From AP-15 sp963775875 (GTDB taxonomy: Bacteria; Pseudomonadota; Alphaproteobacteria; ATCC43930; CGMCC-115725): a DNA stretch of 64,000 nt. The position numbers were made by a program, and so were the translations under genes. The notes below the pieces were generated by a model. The model saw nothing but the letters and a program-made list of their open reading frames with translations, was not told where the DNA came from and did no database searches. The stretch spans positions 211,237-275,236 of the forward strand of contig CAVZKP010000026.1 of NCBI GenBank assembly GCA_963775875.1, in the 5' to 3' direction. The stretch's first letter is position 1. Every line of letters begins with the position of its first letter. Below, in pieces: positions 46,944 through 56,874 of this stretch.

Positions 46944-47004
46944 GGTCCGCGCATGGCGGGGCGAAGCCGCGTATAATCGCCGACAGCGTATTCGGGAGGT
47001 CGGC

Positions 47005-47973
47005 ATGGGTCTTGCCGTCGCGATCCAGATGGATCCGATTGAAACAATCAATATCGATGCGGATTCGACCTTCGCCCTCGCCCTCGAAGCCCGGGCGCGC
47101 GGCCATGCCCTGTTCCACTACCTGCCCGAGGCGCTGACCCTGCGCGATGGGCGGCTCTACGCCCGCGGCCGGCCGCTCGACGTCGTCCGCCGTCACGGTC
47201 GCCATCACCGGTTCGGCGCCTTCGAGGAACTCGACCTCGGCGGGTTCGATGTGGTGCTGATGCGCCAGGACCCGCCTTTCGACATGGCCTACATCACCGC
47301 GACGCATTTGCTGGAGCTGCTGCCCGACGACGGCCCTCTCGTCGTCAATGATCCGGCGGCGGTGCGCAACGCGCCGGAAAAGCTCTTTGTGCTGCGGTTC
47401 AGGGAATTGATGCCGCCGACCTTGCTGACCCGCGATCGCGGGGAAATCCGCGCCTTCTGGAAGGAGCACGGCGATATTATTCTCAAGCCGCTGTTCGGTA
47501 ATGGCGGGGCCGGCGTGTTCCGCTTGCGACCGGGCGACGAGAACCTGACCGCGCTGCTGGAGATGTACGAATCGATCCAGCGCGAGCCGGTCATGGTGCA
47601 GCGCTATCTGCCCGAGATCCGCCAGGGCGACAAGCGCATCATTCTGGTCGACGGCGAGCCGATGGGCGGCGTGCTGCGGGTGCCGGCCGAAGGCGAGGCG
47701 CGGGCCAATCTGCATGTCGGCGGGCGTCCGCTGAAGACCGAACTGACCCGGCGCGAACGCGAAATCTGCGCGGCGATCGGGCCAACCCTGCGCGCCCAGG
47801 GGCTGGTCTTTGTCGGTATCGACGTGATCGGCGACTGGATGACCGAGATCAACGTCACCTCGCCGACCGGTATCCAGGAGATCGCTCGGCTAGACGGCGT
47901 CGATATCGCCGGCAAGATCTGGGATGCGATCGAGGCTCGGCTCGCCGAGCGTGCCGATCGCCGCCCGGCCTGA
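47005..47973 (+). CDS. gshB: Glutathione synthetase
   Basis: 322 residues from ATG 47005 (GGAGG upstream). ATP-grasp ligase joining gamma-glutamylcysteine and glycine. AIQMDPIETINIDADSTFAL opens the protein as in proteobacterial GshB. LMRQDPPFDMAYITATHLLE, ILKPLFGNGGAGVFRL (ATP loop), VQRYLPEIRQGDKRIILVDG and EINVTSPTGIQEI follow. Completes glutathione synthesis; the GST and peroxiredoxin in this window would use the product. Confidence 0.97.
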   Translation: MGLAVAIQMDPIETINIDADSTFALALEARARGHALFHYLPEALTLRDGRLYARGRPLDVVRRHGRHHRFGAFEELDLGGFDVVLMRQDPPFDMAYITATHLLELLPDDGPLVVNDPAAVRNAPEKLFVLRFRELMPPTLLTRDRGEIRAFWKEHGDIILKPLFGNGGAGVFRLRPGDENLTALLEMYESIQREPVMVQRYLPEIRQGDKRIILVDGEPMGGVLRVPAEGEARANLHVGGRPLKTELTRREREICAAIGPTLRAQGLVFVGIDVIGDWMTEINVTSPTGIQEIARLDGVDIAGKIWDAIEARLAERADRRPA

Positions 47974-48142
47974 TCTCGACGGATCGCGGAAAAATTTTCG
48001 CGGCGGCCCGCCGCTCGACCATAACTCATTGGCTCTGCCGGGATAACATTGCGGCGGTTGCGAGGGGAGGCGGCCGGCACAGATTTGCCACAACTATGCG
48101 CAACCCTCGATCGCGGATTATCGGCGGCCAGGGAGAGGGAGC

Positions 48143-48751
48143 GTGAGCGTGAGCAGCACTGCGCGAACACCGTTCCGGATCACGGTCTGCGGGCTCGATG
48201 AACTCGCCGGCCATCGCGCCCGCAATGTGACCCATATCCTCTCGATTCTCGATCCGGGCTGGCCCGAACCCGAGGCGTTGCACGCCTTCGACGTCCATCG
48301 GCGATTGAAACTGCACTTTCACGATGTGATCGAGCCGCTGCCGGGCTGGATCGCGCCGGAGCGCTGGGATCTCGAGCTTCTGCTCGCCTTTGGCCGCGAT
48401 CTCGGTGCGATCCCGTCCGAGACCGGCGAGGAGCCGACCTATCCGCACCTTCTCGTGCATTGCCATGCCGGGGTTTCGCGCTCGACCGCAGCGGCGATCC
48501 TGATCCTGGCGCAGCGTGATCCAGCCCGTCCAGCACGCGACGCGGTTGGTGAAGTCATCCGAGCACGTCCGCGCGCATGGCCCAATTTGCGCATGATCGA
48601 ACTGGGCGACGCGCTGCTCGGCCGCCGCGGCGAAATCGTCGCTGCCGTGCGAACCCTTTACCGTTTGGTGCTCGCTCGCGAACCGTGGCTGGCCGAGGCG
48701 ATGATCGATGGCGGGCGCGGGCGCGAGGTCGCGGCGGCGGGGAAATCTTAA
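48143..48751 (+). CDS. Dual-specificity / tyrosine phosphatase-like protein
   Basis: 202 residues from GTG 48143. The catalytic loop HCHAGVSRSTAAAIL matches H-C-x5-R-S/T of cysteine-dependent phosphatases. VTHILSILDPGWPEPEAL is typical of a bacterial family annotated as tyrosine phosphatase; the general-acid Asp is probably in LHFHDVIEPL. Substrate unknown. Its stop overlaps the convergent DUF2272 gene by four bases. Confidence 0.88.
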   Translation: MSVSSTARTPFRITVCGLDELAGHRARNVTHILSILDPGWPEPEALHAFDVHRRLKLHFHDVIEPLPGWIAPERWDLELLLAFGRDLGAIPSETGEEPTYPHLLVHCHAGVSRSTAAAILILAQRDPARPARDAVGEVIRARPRAWPNLRMIELGDALLGRRGEIVAAVRTLYRLVLAREPWLAEAMIDGGRGREVAAAGKS

Positions 48752-49617
48752 GCGGGGTCATGTCCCGGAATGGGCACCGCCGAAATCGCGTTGCTCGGCG
48801 GTGGGGTTCCGTCGCGCTGGTATAATACCTTCAGCACGACGAACCAGTGATGGTCGGGGTCGAGCACGACGCCGTCCGGCCCGGCGAGGTGGCCGTCGGC
48901 GGTGACCGGGATGTATTTCATCGCTACCGCGTTTTGGACGTTGCCGCCGATGACGTCGAGCTGGCCCGGCTTGATGCCGACGACGATGTCGCAATGGCCC
49001 GGAAAGCGGCCAGCCGGCAACTCGTCGAAGGTAACCGGCCGCCGGCCGCGCCATAGACAGATCAAATCGCCACGCTGCGGCGCGTAGACCTCTACTCGCT
49101 CGGCCGTCAGCGCCACGCCGGGATCATGGCGGCTTGCGGCGTCGATGTAATCGGAATGATTCTCCGAATAGGGAAAGCTGTCGCCGGCACCGGCCAGCCG
49201 CATCACATACGAGATGAAGGCCGCCGACCAGGCGTAAAAGCCGTCGCGGTCGGCTGGAAAGACTTGGCCGTTCTCGTCATGCATGCCGGTCCAGCCGCTT
49301 TGGCGCCAGCTCGGGTCGAGGCCGAGCCACCAATAGAGACCGACCCGCTGCCACAAGCCTTCTTCGCGCTCTTCGTCCTCTGGCAGCTCGATGTTCGGGA
49401 AAACCACCGGCTGGCGAAAGGCCCGCCATTCGCCAAGGGCGATCTGAACTGCCGCTTCGCGCGAAAACGGCTCATAAGGCGAGCGCGCGAATGGTGGGAT
49501 ATGGGCGTTCAGCGCCGTTGTCGGCGCTGCCGGCGCCCGTGCCCGGGGAGGCGGTGATGGTGCAACGGCGCAGCCGGCCAGTACGAACGTCAGCAGTATC
49601 GCCGCCGAGTGCCGCAT
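48748..49617 (-). CDS. DUF2272 lipoprotein
   Basis: 289 residues from ATG 49617. A signal peptide with lipobox LAGC (LLTFVLAGCAVAP) leads to a Pro/Ala linker and a DUF2272 domain: WSAAFISYVMRLAGAGDSFPYSENHSDYI, YAPQRGDLICLWRG and FPGHCDIVVGIKPGQLDVIGGNV. The Ser/His pattern resembles CHAP/NlpC-like folds, with Ser where Cys is usual. Follows ppgK by 40 bases on the same strand. Confidence 0.88.
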   Translation of the reverse strand: MRHSAAILLTFVLAGCAVAPSPPPRARAPAAPTTALNAHIPPFARSPYEPFSREAAVQIALGEWRAFRQPVVFPNIELPEDEEREEGLWQRVGLYWWLGLDPSWRQSGWTGMHDENGQVFPADRDGFYAWSAAFISYVMRLAGAGDSFPYSENHSDYIDAASRHDPGVALTAERVEVYAPQRGDLICLWRGRRPVTFDELPAGRFPGHCDIVVGIKPGQLDVIGGNVQNAVAMKYIPVTADGHLAGPDGVVLDPDHHWFVVLKVLYQRDGTPPPSNAISAVPIPGHDPA

Positions 49618-49657
49618 ACCCTCATATCCTGCGAATGTGCTTTGGGAACCGAGTTTC

Positions 49658-50464
49658 TCAGACTGGGGCTGCGGCCGGGAGCTCACTTTCGCCGGAAGTG
49701 GCGGTGCCGGCACCGGCCGGTTCATCGTCGGCGGCGGTGCCGGCAGCGGTGTGCGGCGGCGGATCCGCTCGCCATAAGCCGATGCCGCCGGTCAGGCCGT
49801 CGGTGTTCGGCACGATCGACACATCGTCCGGTAAAGGAGCAGCTAAATCCTTGGCGTTGCCGCCGCCGATATAAAGGTGATCGAAACGCACGACCTCGCG
49901 CAGGATGTCGATCACCCTGGCGACGCGCTTGTTCCACGCCTTCTTGCCCTTCCTGCGGCGGGCGGCGTTGCCGATGTATTCGTCGTAGGTTTTGTCGCCG
50001 CTGACCGGATGGTGGGCGAGCTCGAGATGCGGCATGACCTCGCCGTCGCGAAATATCGCCGTGCCGGCGCCGGTGCCCAAGGTCAGCACCATCTCGATCC
50101 CGTCACCCTTGATCGCGCCGAAGCCCTGCACGTCAGCATCGTTGAGCACCCGGACCGGCTTTCCCCAGTGCTCTGCCAGCGCCGCTTGCAGGTCGAAGCC
50201 GGCTAGAGCCGCGGTGCCGAGATTGGGCGCGGTCAATACCCGTCCCTCGCGCACATAGCCCGGAAAGCCGACCGACACCCGCTCGAAGGTACCAAGCGGC
50301 GTCGCCACCTCGTCGATGGCATGCACCAGTGCCGCGGGTGCTACCGGTTTCGACGGAGTTGGCACCCGCCGACGCTCGGTAATCAACCGTCCGGCATCGT
50401 CGAGCAAAGCAGCTTTGATCCCGGTGCCGCCGATATCGATCGCCAACGTGCGAGGTTCGTTCAT
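49658..50464 (-). CDS. ppgK: Polyphosphate glucokinase (ROK family)
   Basis: 268 residues. ROK kinase with phosphate-binding LAIDIGGTGIKAALLD, sugar-site SVGFPGYVREGRVLTAPNL, VLNDADVQGFGAIKG (catalytic Asp) and LTLGTGAGTAIFRDG. The C-terminal KAWNKRVARVIDILREVV and HLYIGGGNAK match the polyphosphate-using branch. Phosphorylates glucose using polyphosphate or ATP. An Ala/Pro/Glu-rich tail of about 35 residues follows the domain. Confidence 0.87.
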   Translation of the reverse strand: MNEPRTLAIDIGGTGIKAALLDDAGRLITERRRVPTPSKPVAPAALVHAIDEVATPLGTFERVSVGFPGYVREGRVLTAPNLGTAALAGFDLQAALAEHWGKPVRVLNDADVQGFGAIKGDGIEMVLTLGTGAGTAIFRDGEVMPHLELAHHPVSGDKTYDEYIGNAARRRKGKKAWNKRVARVIDILREVVRFDHLYIGGGNAKDLAAPLPDDVSIVPNTDGLTGGIGLWRADPPPHTAAGTAADDEPAGAGTATSGESELPAAAPV

Positions 50465-50577
50465 GACTTCCCTTCCTGGCCGGCTTCCGCGAGGAGGCGC
50501 GGCGCAACGCTAACGATAGCGCAGCCCTGGGTCCGCTGCCAGCGCAGTCGCCGCACAATCTGCTCAGATTTGCCTAG

Positions 50578-51384
50578 TCAGCGCTGCATCGCCTGGGTCA
50601 CCGCGCCGCCGACCGCGGTTCGCCCGCCATCGACGACATATTGCGCGCCGGTAATGGCCGCGGCGAGATCGGAACACAGGAACAGCACCGTATTGGCGAT
50701 TTCGTCCGCGGTGACATAGCGGCCCATCGGGATCGCCGCCTGATAGCGTCGGCTGACGCTCGCCGGGTCGGCCGGGTTGAGCTGGGCCTCGAGCGAATGG
50801 ATCATCCGGGTGTCGACCGGGCCGGGGCAGACCGCGTTGACCCGCACCCCCTGACGGGCAACCTCGCCGGCGGCGGTCTTGGTCAGCCCGATCACCGCGT
50901 GTTTGGAGGCGACATAGGCAGGCATGCCGGGCGTCGCCACCAACCCGGCGACCGAGGCGGTGTTGACCACCGCACCCCGCTTCTGCCGCAGCATTACCGG
51001 CAGCACGTGACGCAGGCCCAGGAACACGCCCTTGACGTTAACGCCGATCACCGCATCGAACATGTCCTCGTCATATTCCGCGGTATGGGCCCATTTGCCC
51101 TCGATGCCGGCATTGTTGAAAAAACAGTCGATGGCGCCGTAGGCGTCGAGCGCCGCCTTGACGTAATCCTGCACCTCCGCCGATTTGGTGACGTCGGCCT
51201 TGGCGAACCGGGCCTCGCCGCCCTGTTGCCGGATGATTCCGGCGGTCGCCTCGCCGCCGGCTACGTCGTGGTCGACCAGCACGACCTTGGCCCTGCCCTT
51301 GGCGAAACCGAGCGCTGTAGCTCGGCCGATGCCGTTTCCCGCCCCGGTGATCAGCGCCACCTTGCCGGTAAAATCGAGCTCCAT
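50578..51384 (-). CDS. Short-chain dehydrogenase/reductase
   Basis: 268 residues, start ATG 51384 with GGGAGGAG upstream. Classical SDR: cofactor motif ALITGAGNGIGRATALGFAKG, FNNAGIEGKW, active-site Ser in NTASVAGL and Tyr-x3-Lys in YVASKHAVIG, then VNAVCPGPVDTRM. An Asp after the second strand (VLVDHD) favours NAD over NADP. Substrate unknown. Immediately upstream lies a degraded flavin reductase on the same strand. Confidence 0.93.
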   Translation of the reverse strand: MELDFTGKVALITGAGNGIGRATALGFAKGRAKVVLVDHDVAGGEATAGIIRQQGGEARFAKADVTKSAEVQDYVKAALDAYGAIDCFFNNAGIEGKWAHTAEYDEDMFDAVIGVNVKGVFLGLRHVLPVMLRQKRGAVVNTASVAGLVATPGMPAYVASKHAVIGLTKTAAGEVARQGVRVNAVCPGPVDTRMIHSLEAQLNPADPASVSRRYQAAIPMGRYVTADEIANTVLFLCSDLAAAITGAQYVVDGGRTAVGGAVTQAMQR

Positions 51385-51404
51385 AACGTCTCCTCCCGTT
51401 TGCT

Positions 51405-51849
51405 TCAGGCTTTCCGACCGATCAGCCTGGTCCAGCTTTCGAGCGCCACCAGCAGATCGCGAATAAAGCCGCGCCCGGCCTCATCGGCAAAGCGGCCCGA
51501 GGCGTCGAATTTGGTGTGGGCCTGGCCGATCAGCACCTCGGGCTCGGGCGGGCGCGAGGCCCAGTCGATCGCGTTTTTGAGCACCCCGGATATCGAGTAA
51601 TTGCATTGGGACTGACAAAGAGCAACCCGTCGGCGCCGGCGATCTGCCGCCGCAAGGTCTCGACCGGCGCTGGAAAGCCCTGGGCACGCACATCTTCATT
51701 GTAGAGCGGGATGGCGCCGATCTCGGCGATCTCGATGGTCATCTCCGGCGGCTTCAATTCGATCGCAGTGCGCGGCGCCGCCATATTGTACGAGGCTTTG
51801 CGCAGGCTGCCGCAAATGCCGGAACGGTGATCGCCTTGGCGTCGCTCAT
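51405..51849 (-). pseudogene. Degraded NAD(P)H-dependent FMN reductase (ChrR-like)
   Basis: Three frames must be combined. Start ATG 51849 gives MSDAKAITV, then GICGSLRKASYNMAA in the next frame, IEIAEIGAIPLYNEDV and IAGADGLLFVSP, and after a second shift CNYSISGVLKNAIDWASRPP and EVLIGQAHTKFDASGRF. Two one-base deletions (near 51832 and 51609) explain the shifts. Also, about 40 residues normally between the IDW-x-SR and the IGQ motifs (the strand and helix around GKPV...RQ) are missing. Two frameshifts plus an internal deletion argue for a true pseudogene. Confidence 0.78.
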
Positions 51850-52013
51850 TCGCCTCTCCCGTCCGATGCCGCCGTGCGTTCGCCCAACGACCCCCTTATC
51901 GTACACCTGGACCGCCGGCAAGCCGCTTGCCCGAAATCCGGCTTGTGCAGCCGGGCAGTTGGCTCTAAACCTCGTTTTCGCCAGCAGAACGCGGCTCGAC
52001 GTTGGGAGGAACG

Positions 52014-53339
52014 ATGATTAGACGCATCGACCGGCGCAGGCTTTTGAAGCTTTCCGGCGTCGGCGCGATCGCAGCCGGAAGCGGCCTCGCCGGCATCCTG
52101 GTCTCGGGGCGGGCGCCTGCTTACGCCCAGGCCTCGACCGTCCATTGGCTGCGCTGGTCCGATTTCATCCCTGCCTCCGATCAATTGCTGCGCAGCCAGA
52201 TCGTGCCGGAATGCCAAAAGGCGCTCGGCATCAAACTCAACGTCGAGATGGTCAACGCCAACGATATTCAGGCGCGCGTCACCTCGGCGGTCCAGTCCGG
52301 ATCGGGGCCGGACATCATCCTGGCCCTGAACAACTGGCCGCAGCTCTATACCGACAGCCTTGCCGACGTCAGCGACGTGGCCGAGAAGCTCGGCGCCGAT
52401 CAGGGCGGTTATTACCCGATATCGAAGGCGGTAGCGACCAAGGACGGCAAGTGGATCGGCGTGCCGTGGTGCATCGGCGGCGGGCTCGTCGCCTGGCGCA
52501 AATCCTGGTTTCAGGAGATCGGCCACGACAAGTTTCCGGACACGTGGGATGGGCTGCAGGCTGCCGGCAAGATCCTGAAAGCCAAAGGCCGCCCGATCGG
52601 CCAGGCGCTCAGCCATTCCTTTGGCGACCCACCCGGTTTTTGGTATCCGTGGCTGTGGTCGTGGGGCGGCAAGGAAGTCGACGCCGACGGTAAAACCGTG
52701 GCGCTCAATAGCAAAGAAACGGTGGCCTCGGTCGAGGCCGCGGTCCCGTTCTGGAACGATGCCTGCGACACGGGCGGGCTCGCCTGGGACAATTCGAGCA
52801 ACAACCGGGCATTTCTGTCCGGCAGCATCAGCGCCACAAACAATGGCGCTTCGATCTATCTCGAAGCCAAGCGCAAGCCGGATGTCTACCTGACCGAGAA
52901 GGGGACTCCGATGTATCAGGACATCCTGCATGCGCCGCTGCCCAAGGGCCCGGGCGGTCAGTTCAACCTGCCTGGCCCGTTCACGAACATGCTGATGGGC
53001 TATTCGAAGAACCAAACGGCGGCCAAGCAGCTTATCGCCTGGGTCAACTCGAAGCCGATCTTCGAGCAATGGTTCACCTCGCAGCAGGGCTACACCCTTG
53101 GCGCGACCAAGGATTGGGCCCAGGACCCGCTGTGGCAGAAAGACCCGGTGCTCCTGCCATTCCGCAGTCTGCCGGACGAGGGTCGGCTGATGGGCTACGC
53201 CGGGCCGCCGGGTCGCGCCTCAGCCGAGGCTCAGACCAAGTACATCATCGTCGATATGTACGCCAAGGCGGTGCAAGGCATGGCGCCCGCCGACGCCGTC
53301 AAATGGGCGCATGGCGAGTTGGTGAAGGTTTACGCGTGA
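52014..53339 (+). CDS. ABC transporter substrate-binding protein (family 1), Tat-type signal
   Basis: 441 residues from ATG 52014 (GGGAGGA upstream). The signal has a twin-Arg motif, DRRRLLKLSG, a weak hydrophobic stretch and cleavage near PAYAQA, so export folded via Tat is likely. The body is a carbohydrate-type binding protein: VTSAVQSGSGPDIILALNNW, PDTWDGLQAAGKIL and PPGFWYPWLWSWGGKEV. The end is FEQWFTSQQGYTL and KWAHGELVKVY. It heads the operon with two permeases and an ATPase. A paralogue lies at 56871. Ligand unknown. Confidence 0.93.
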   Translation: MIRRIDRRRLLKLSGVGAIAAGSGLAGILVSGRAPAYAQASTVHWLRWSDFIPASDQLLRSQIVPECQKALGIKLNVEMVNANDIQARVTSAVQSGSGPDIILALNNWPQLYTDSLADVSDVAEKLGADQGGYYPISKAVATKDGKWIGVPWCIGGGLVAWRKSWFQEIGHDKFPDTWDGLQAAGKILKAKGRPIGQALSHSFGDPPGFWYPWLWSWGGKEVDADGKTVALNSKETVASVEAAVPFWNDACDTGGLAWDNSSNNRAFLSGSISATNNGASIYLEAKRKPDVYLTEKGTPMYQDILHAPLPKGPGGQFNLPGPFTNMLMGYSKNQTAAKQLIAWVNSKPIFEQWFTSQQGYTLGATKDWAQDPLWQKDPVLLPFRSLPDEGRLMGYAGPPGRASAEAQTKYIIVDMYAKAVQGMAPADAVKWAHGELVKVYA

Positions 53340-53370
53340 CCTCAGCCTCGGCCGGCTTGGAGACCCCGAA

Positions 53371-54312
53371 ATGACTTTCACCACGATCGCTGCCCCGCAT
53401 GCCTACGCCGGATCACCGAAGCGCGGGCCGATCACCCGGCTGCTCGAGGACGAGCGCTGGCTGGCGCTGCTGCTGCTGCTGCCGACTATCGTGCTGCTCG
53501 GCCTGTTTATCGCCTACCCGTTCGTCAAGGGGATCATGCTGTCGGTGACCGACACCAGGGTCGGCGTGCCGGGCCATTTCGTCGGGCTGCAAAATTTCGA
53601 GGACGTCTGGAACGACAGCATCTTTCGCGTCGCGGTGTGGAACACCTGCATCTATACCCTCGTCGCTACGGTGTTCAAGCTGGCGCTGGGCCTGTGGCTG
53701 GCGGTGCTGCTCAACCATCATTTCAAGGGCAAGGCCTTCACCCGGGCGTTCATCCTGCTTCCCTTCATCATTCCGACGGTGTTGTCGACGCTCGCCTGGA
53801 AATGGATGTTCGACCCGACCTTCAGCGTGATCAACTGGGGGCTGTTCAGGCTCGGCGCGATCGACCACCGGATCAATTGGCTGGGCGATCCGGATTTGGC
53901 GCTGATCTCGGTGATCATCGTCAATGTCTGGCGCGGCGTTCCGTTTTTCGCGATCAGCCTGCTCGCCGGGTTGCAGACGATCAGCCCCGAACTGCACGAG
54001 GCCGCGGCCATCGACGGCGCCCGGCCGTGGCAGCGCTTCTTGCACGTGACCTGGCCGTTGCTGTTGCCGGTGACCTTGGTGGTGATGCTGTTCTCGGTGA
54101 TCCAGACCTTTGCCGACTTTCAGCTCGTCTATGTGCTGACCGGCGGTGGACCGGCCAACGCCACGCAGCTTTTCGCCACCTACGCCTATCAGATCGGCAT
54201 CGGTACCGGGCTGTTGAGCCAGGGTGCGACGATCTCGCTCGCCGTCTTCCCGGTGCTGCTGCTCGTCGTCATCGTCCAGCTTTTTTACATCCGTAAGGCG
54301 GAGACCCACTGA
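53371..54312 (+). CDS. ABC transporter permease (UgpA/MalF-like)
   Basis: 313 residues with six predicted helices, the first at LALLLLLPTIVLLGLFIAYP. The conserved cytoplasmic loop EAAAIDGARPWQRFLHVTWP contacts the ATPase. The C-terminal VLTGGGPANATQLFATYAYQ is typical of sugar permeases. It is 31 bases after the binding protein gene and 3 bases before the second permease. Confidence 0.94.
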   Translation: MTFTTIAAPHAYAGSPKRGPITRLLEDERWLALLLLLPTIVLLGLFIAYPFVKGIMLSVTDTRVGVPGHFVGLQNFEDVWNDSIFRVAVWNTCIYTLVATVFKLALGLWLAVLLNHHFKGKAFTRAFILLPFIIPTVLSTLAWKWMFDPTFSVINWGLFRLGAIDHRINWLGDPDLALISVIIVNVWRGVPFFAISLLAGLQTISPELHEAAAIDGARPWQRFLHVTWPLLLPVTLVVMLFSVIQTFADFQLVYVLTGGGPANATQLFATYAYQIGIGTGLLSQGATISLAVFPVLLLVVIVQLFYIRKAETH

Positions 54313-54315
54313 GCC

Positions 54316-55167
54316 ATGATCGAGGGTTCTGTTTGGCGACGCTGGGTCTTCTTTTACGTCCCATTGACCGCCTTCGTCGTCGGCCTGTTATTTCCGTTCT
54401 ACTGGATGGTGATCACCACGATCCGGCCGGACAGCGAACTCTACCATCCCTGGAACGCGCCAAACTACAACCCGTTCTGGACCTGGCACCCGACCCTGTC
54501 GCACATCGAAGATCTGCTGACCCAGACTCTGTTCTCCACCTGGCTGCTGAACACGATGATCATCGCCTTGTCGGCGACGGCGATCTCGCTGTTCTGCGGG
54601 CTCCTCGCCGGCTATGCGCTGTCGCGATTGAAGTTTCCGTTTGCCGGTACGTTGGGGACCGGGATCTTCATCACCTATCTCGTGCCGCAGACCCTGCTGT
54701 TCATTCCGCTCGCCGACATCATTCGCAATTTTCGCCTCGGCGATACGCGTTGGGCCCTGATCCTGACCTATCCGACTTTTCTGATCCCGTTCTGCACCTG
54801 GCTGATGATGGGATATTTTAAATCCATTCCCAAAGAACTCGAAGAATGCGCCCGTATCGATGGCGCCACCCGCTGGAAGGCGATGCTGTACATCGTTTTT
54901 CCGATCGCCGTGCCGGGCATTCTGTCGGCGGGAATTTTTGCCTTCACCTTGTCGTGGAACGAGTTTATCTATGCCTTGGTCTTCCTATCCTCGCCTGGCG
55001 AAAAGACGGTCCCGGTCGGGGTGACTTCTGAACTGATCCGCGGCGACGTGTTCTATTGGGGCGAGCTGATGGCCGGGGCATTGCTCGGCTCGATCCCGGT
55101 CGCCTTTGTTTATTCCTTCTTTGTCGAGCACTACGTTGCCAGCGTGACCGGCTCGGTCAAGGGTTAG
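54316..55167 (+). CDS. ABC transporter permease (UgpE/MalG-like)
   Basis: 283 residues. The N-terminal helix FVVGLLFPFYWMVITTIRPD and coupling loop EECARIDGATRWKAMLYIVFP are diagnostic of MalG-type subunits. FTLSWNEFIYALVFLSSP lies before the last helix. Forms the translocation pore with the preceding permease. Confidence 0.94.
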   Translation: MIEGSVWRRWVFFYVPLTAFVVGLLFPFYWMVITTIRPDSELYHPWNAPNYNPFWTWHPTLSHIEDLLTQTLFSTWLLNTMIIALSATAISLFCGLLAGYALSRLKFPFAGTLGTGIFITYLVPQTLLFIPLADIIRNFRLGDTRWALILTYPTFLIPFCTWLMMGYFKSIPKELEECARIDGATRWKAMLYIVFPIAVPGILSAGIFAFTLSWNEFIYALVFLSSPGEKTVPVGVTSELIRGDVFYWGELMAGALLGSIPVAFVYSFFVEHYVASVTGSVKG

Positions 55168-55187
55168 CATCACGACGCGAGAGAGCG

Positions 55188-56279
<1,092 letters not shown>

Positions 56280-56414
56280 TCCGGGGGCGAGCGGGCGATC
56301 TCGGCCAGGTTCACGACGGTTAGTTGCTCGTCTTCTGAACAGGCGGATTTGCGGTTCCAAGACGAACCTGCGCGAGACGGGAGGGCGAAGAGCCCGAAAA
56401 TGGGAGGTCGGCGC

Positions 56415-56874
56415 ATGCGGAAGAGCATTGGATGGTTGTGGATCGTCGGATTTTTCGGTTTGCTTGCCACCGCCAATGCGCAGACGCCTGCGCCTTCGAC
56501 CGCCGGCACGCAGTTTGATGGCACCTACGCGCTGGTCTCTTCGGTCAAAGTCACTCAAACCTACCGGACCAGGGGAGGACAGATGGGCGTGTGTGCTGAC
56601 CGGGTCGCCGGGCCGCTTACCATAGCCCAGGGTCAGGCGCAGTACACTACTGCCACCGGCTACCAGCTCGTCGGGACCGGTCGGGGCGCAGGGCCAGCTG
56701 GCGATGCGATCGCTGACACCACCTGGCAGCAACGGCTACCAGCCACTCGACATAATCGTCAGCGGCAATATAGATAGCACCGGCACGGCGCGTGCCCGCC
56801 AGATCAGCAACTCTTGCAGTTATGATTTTGTTTGGCGAAAAAATCCAAATAAAATCCGAACGGAGGAACAATGA
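56415..56874 (+). CDS. Small secreted hypothetical protein, frameshifted
   Basis: ATG 56415, signal peptide SIGWLWIVGFFGLLATANAQ. In one frame the sequence reads FDGTYALVSSVKVTQTY, GQMGVCADRVAGPLTI and TTATGYQLVGT. An extra G near 56677-56680 then shifts it. The next frame continues VGAQGQLAMRSLTPPGSNGY, then LDIIVSGNIDSTG and ARQISNSCSYDFVWRKN, up to TGA at 56872-56874. The restored protein is 152 residues with one Cys in each half. I have a sense this pattern recurs in alphaproteobacterial periplasmic proteins; function unknown. Its stop overlaps the start of the second binding protein. Confidence 0.72.
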
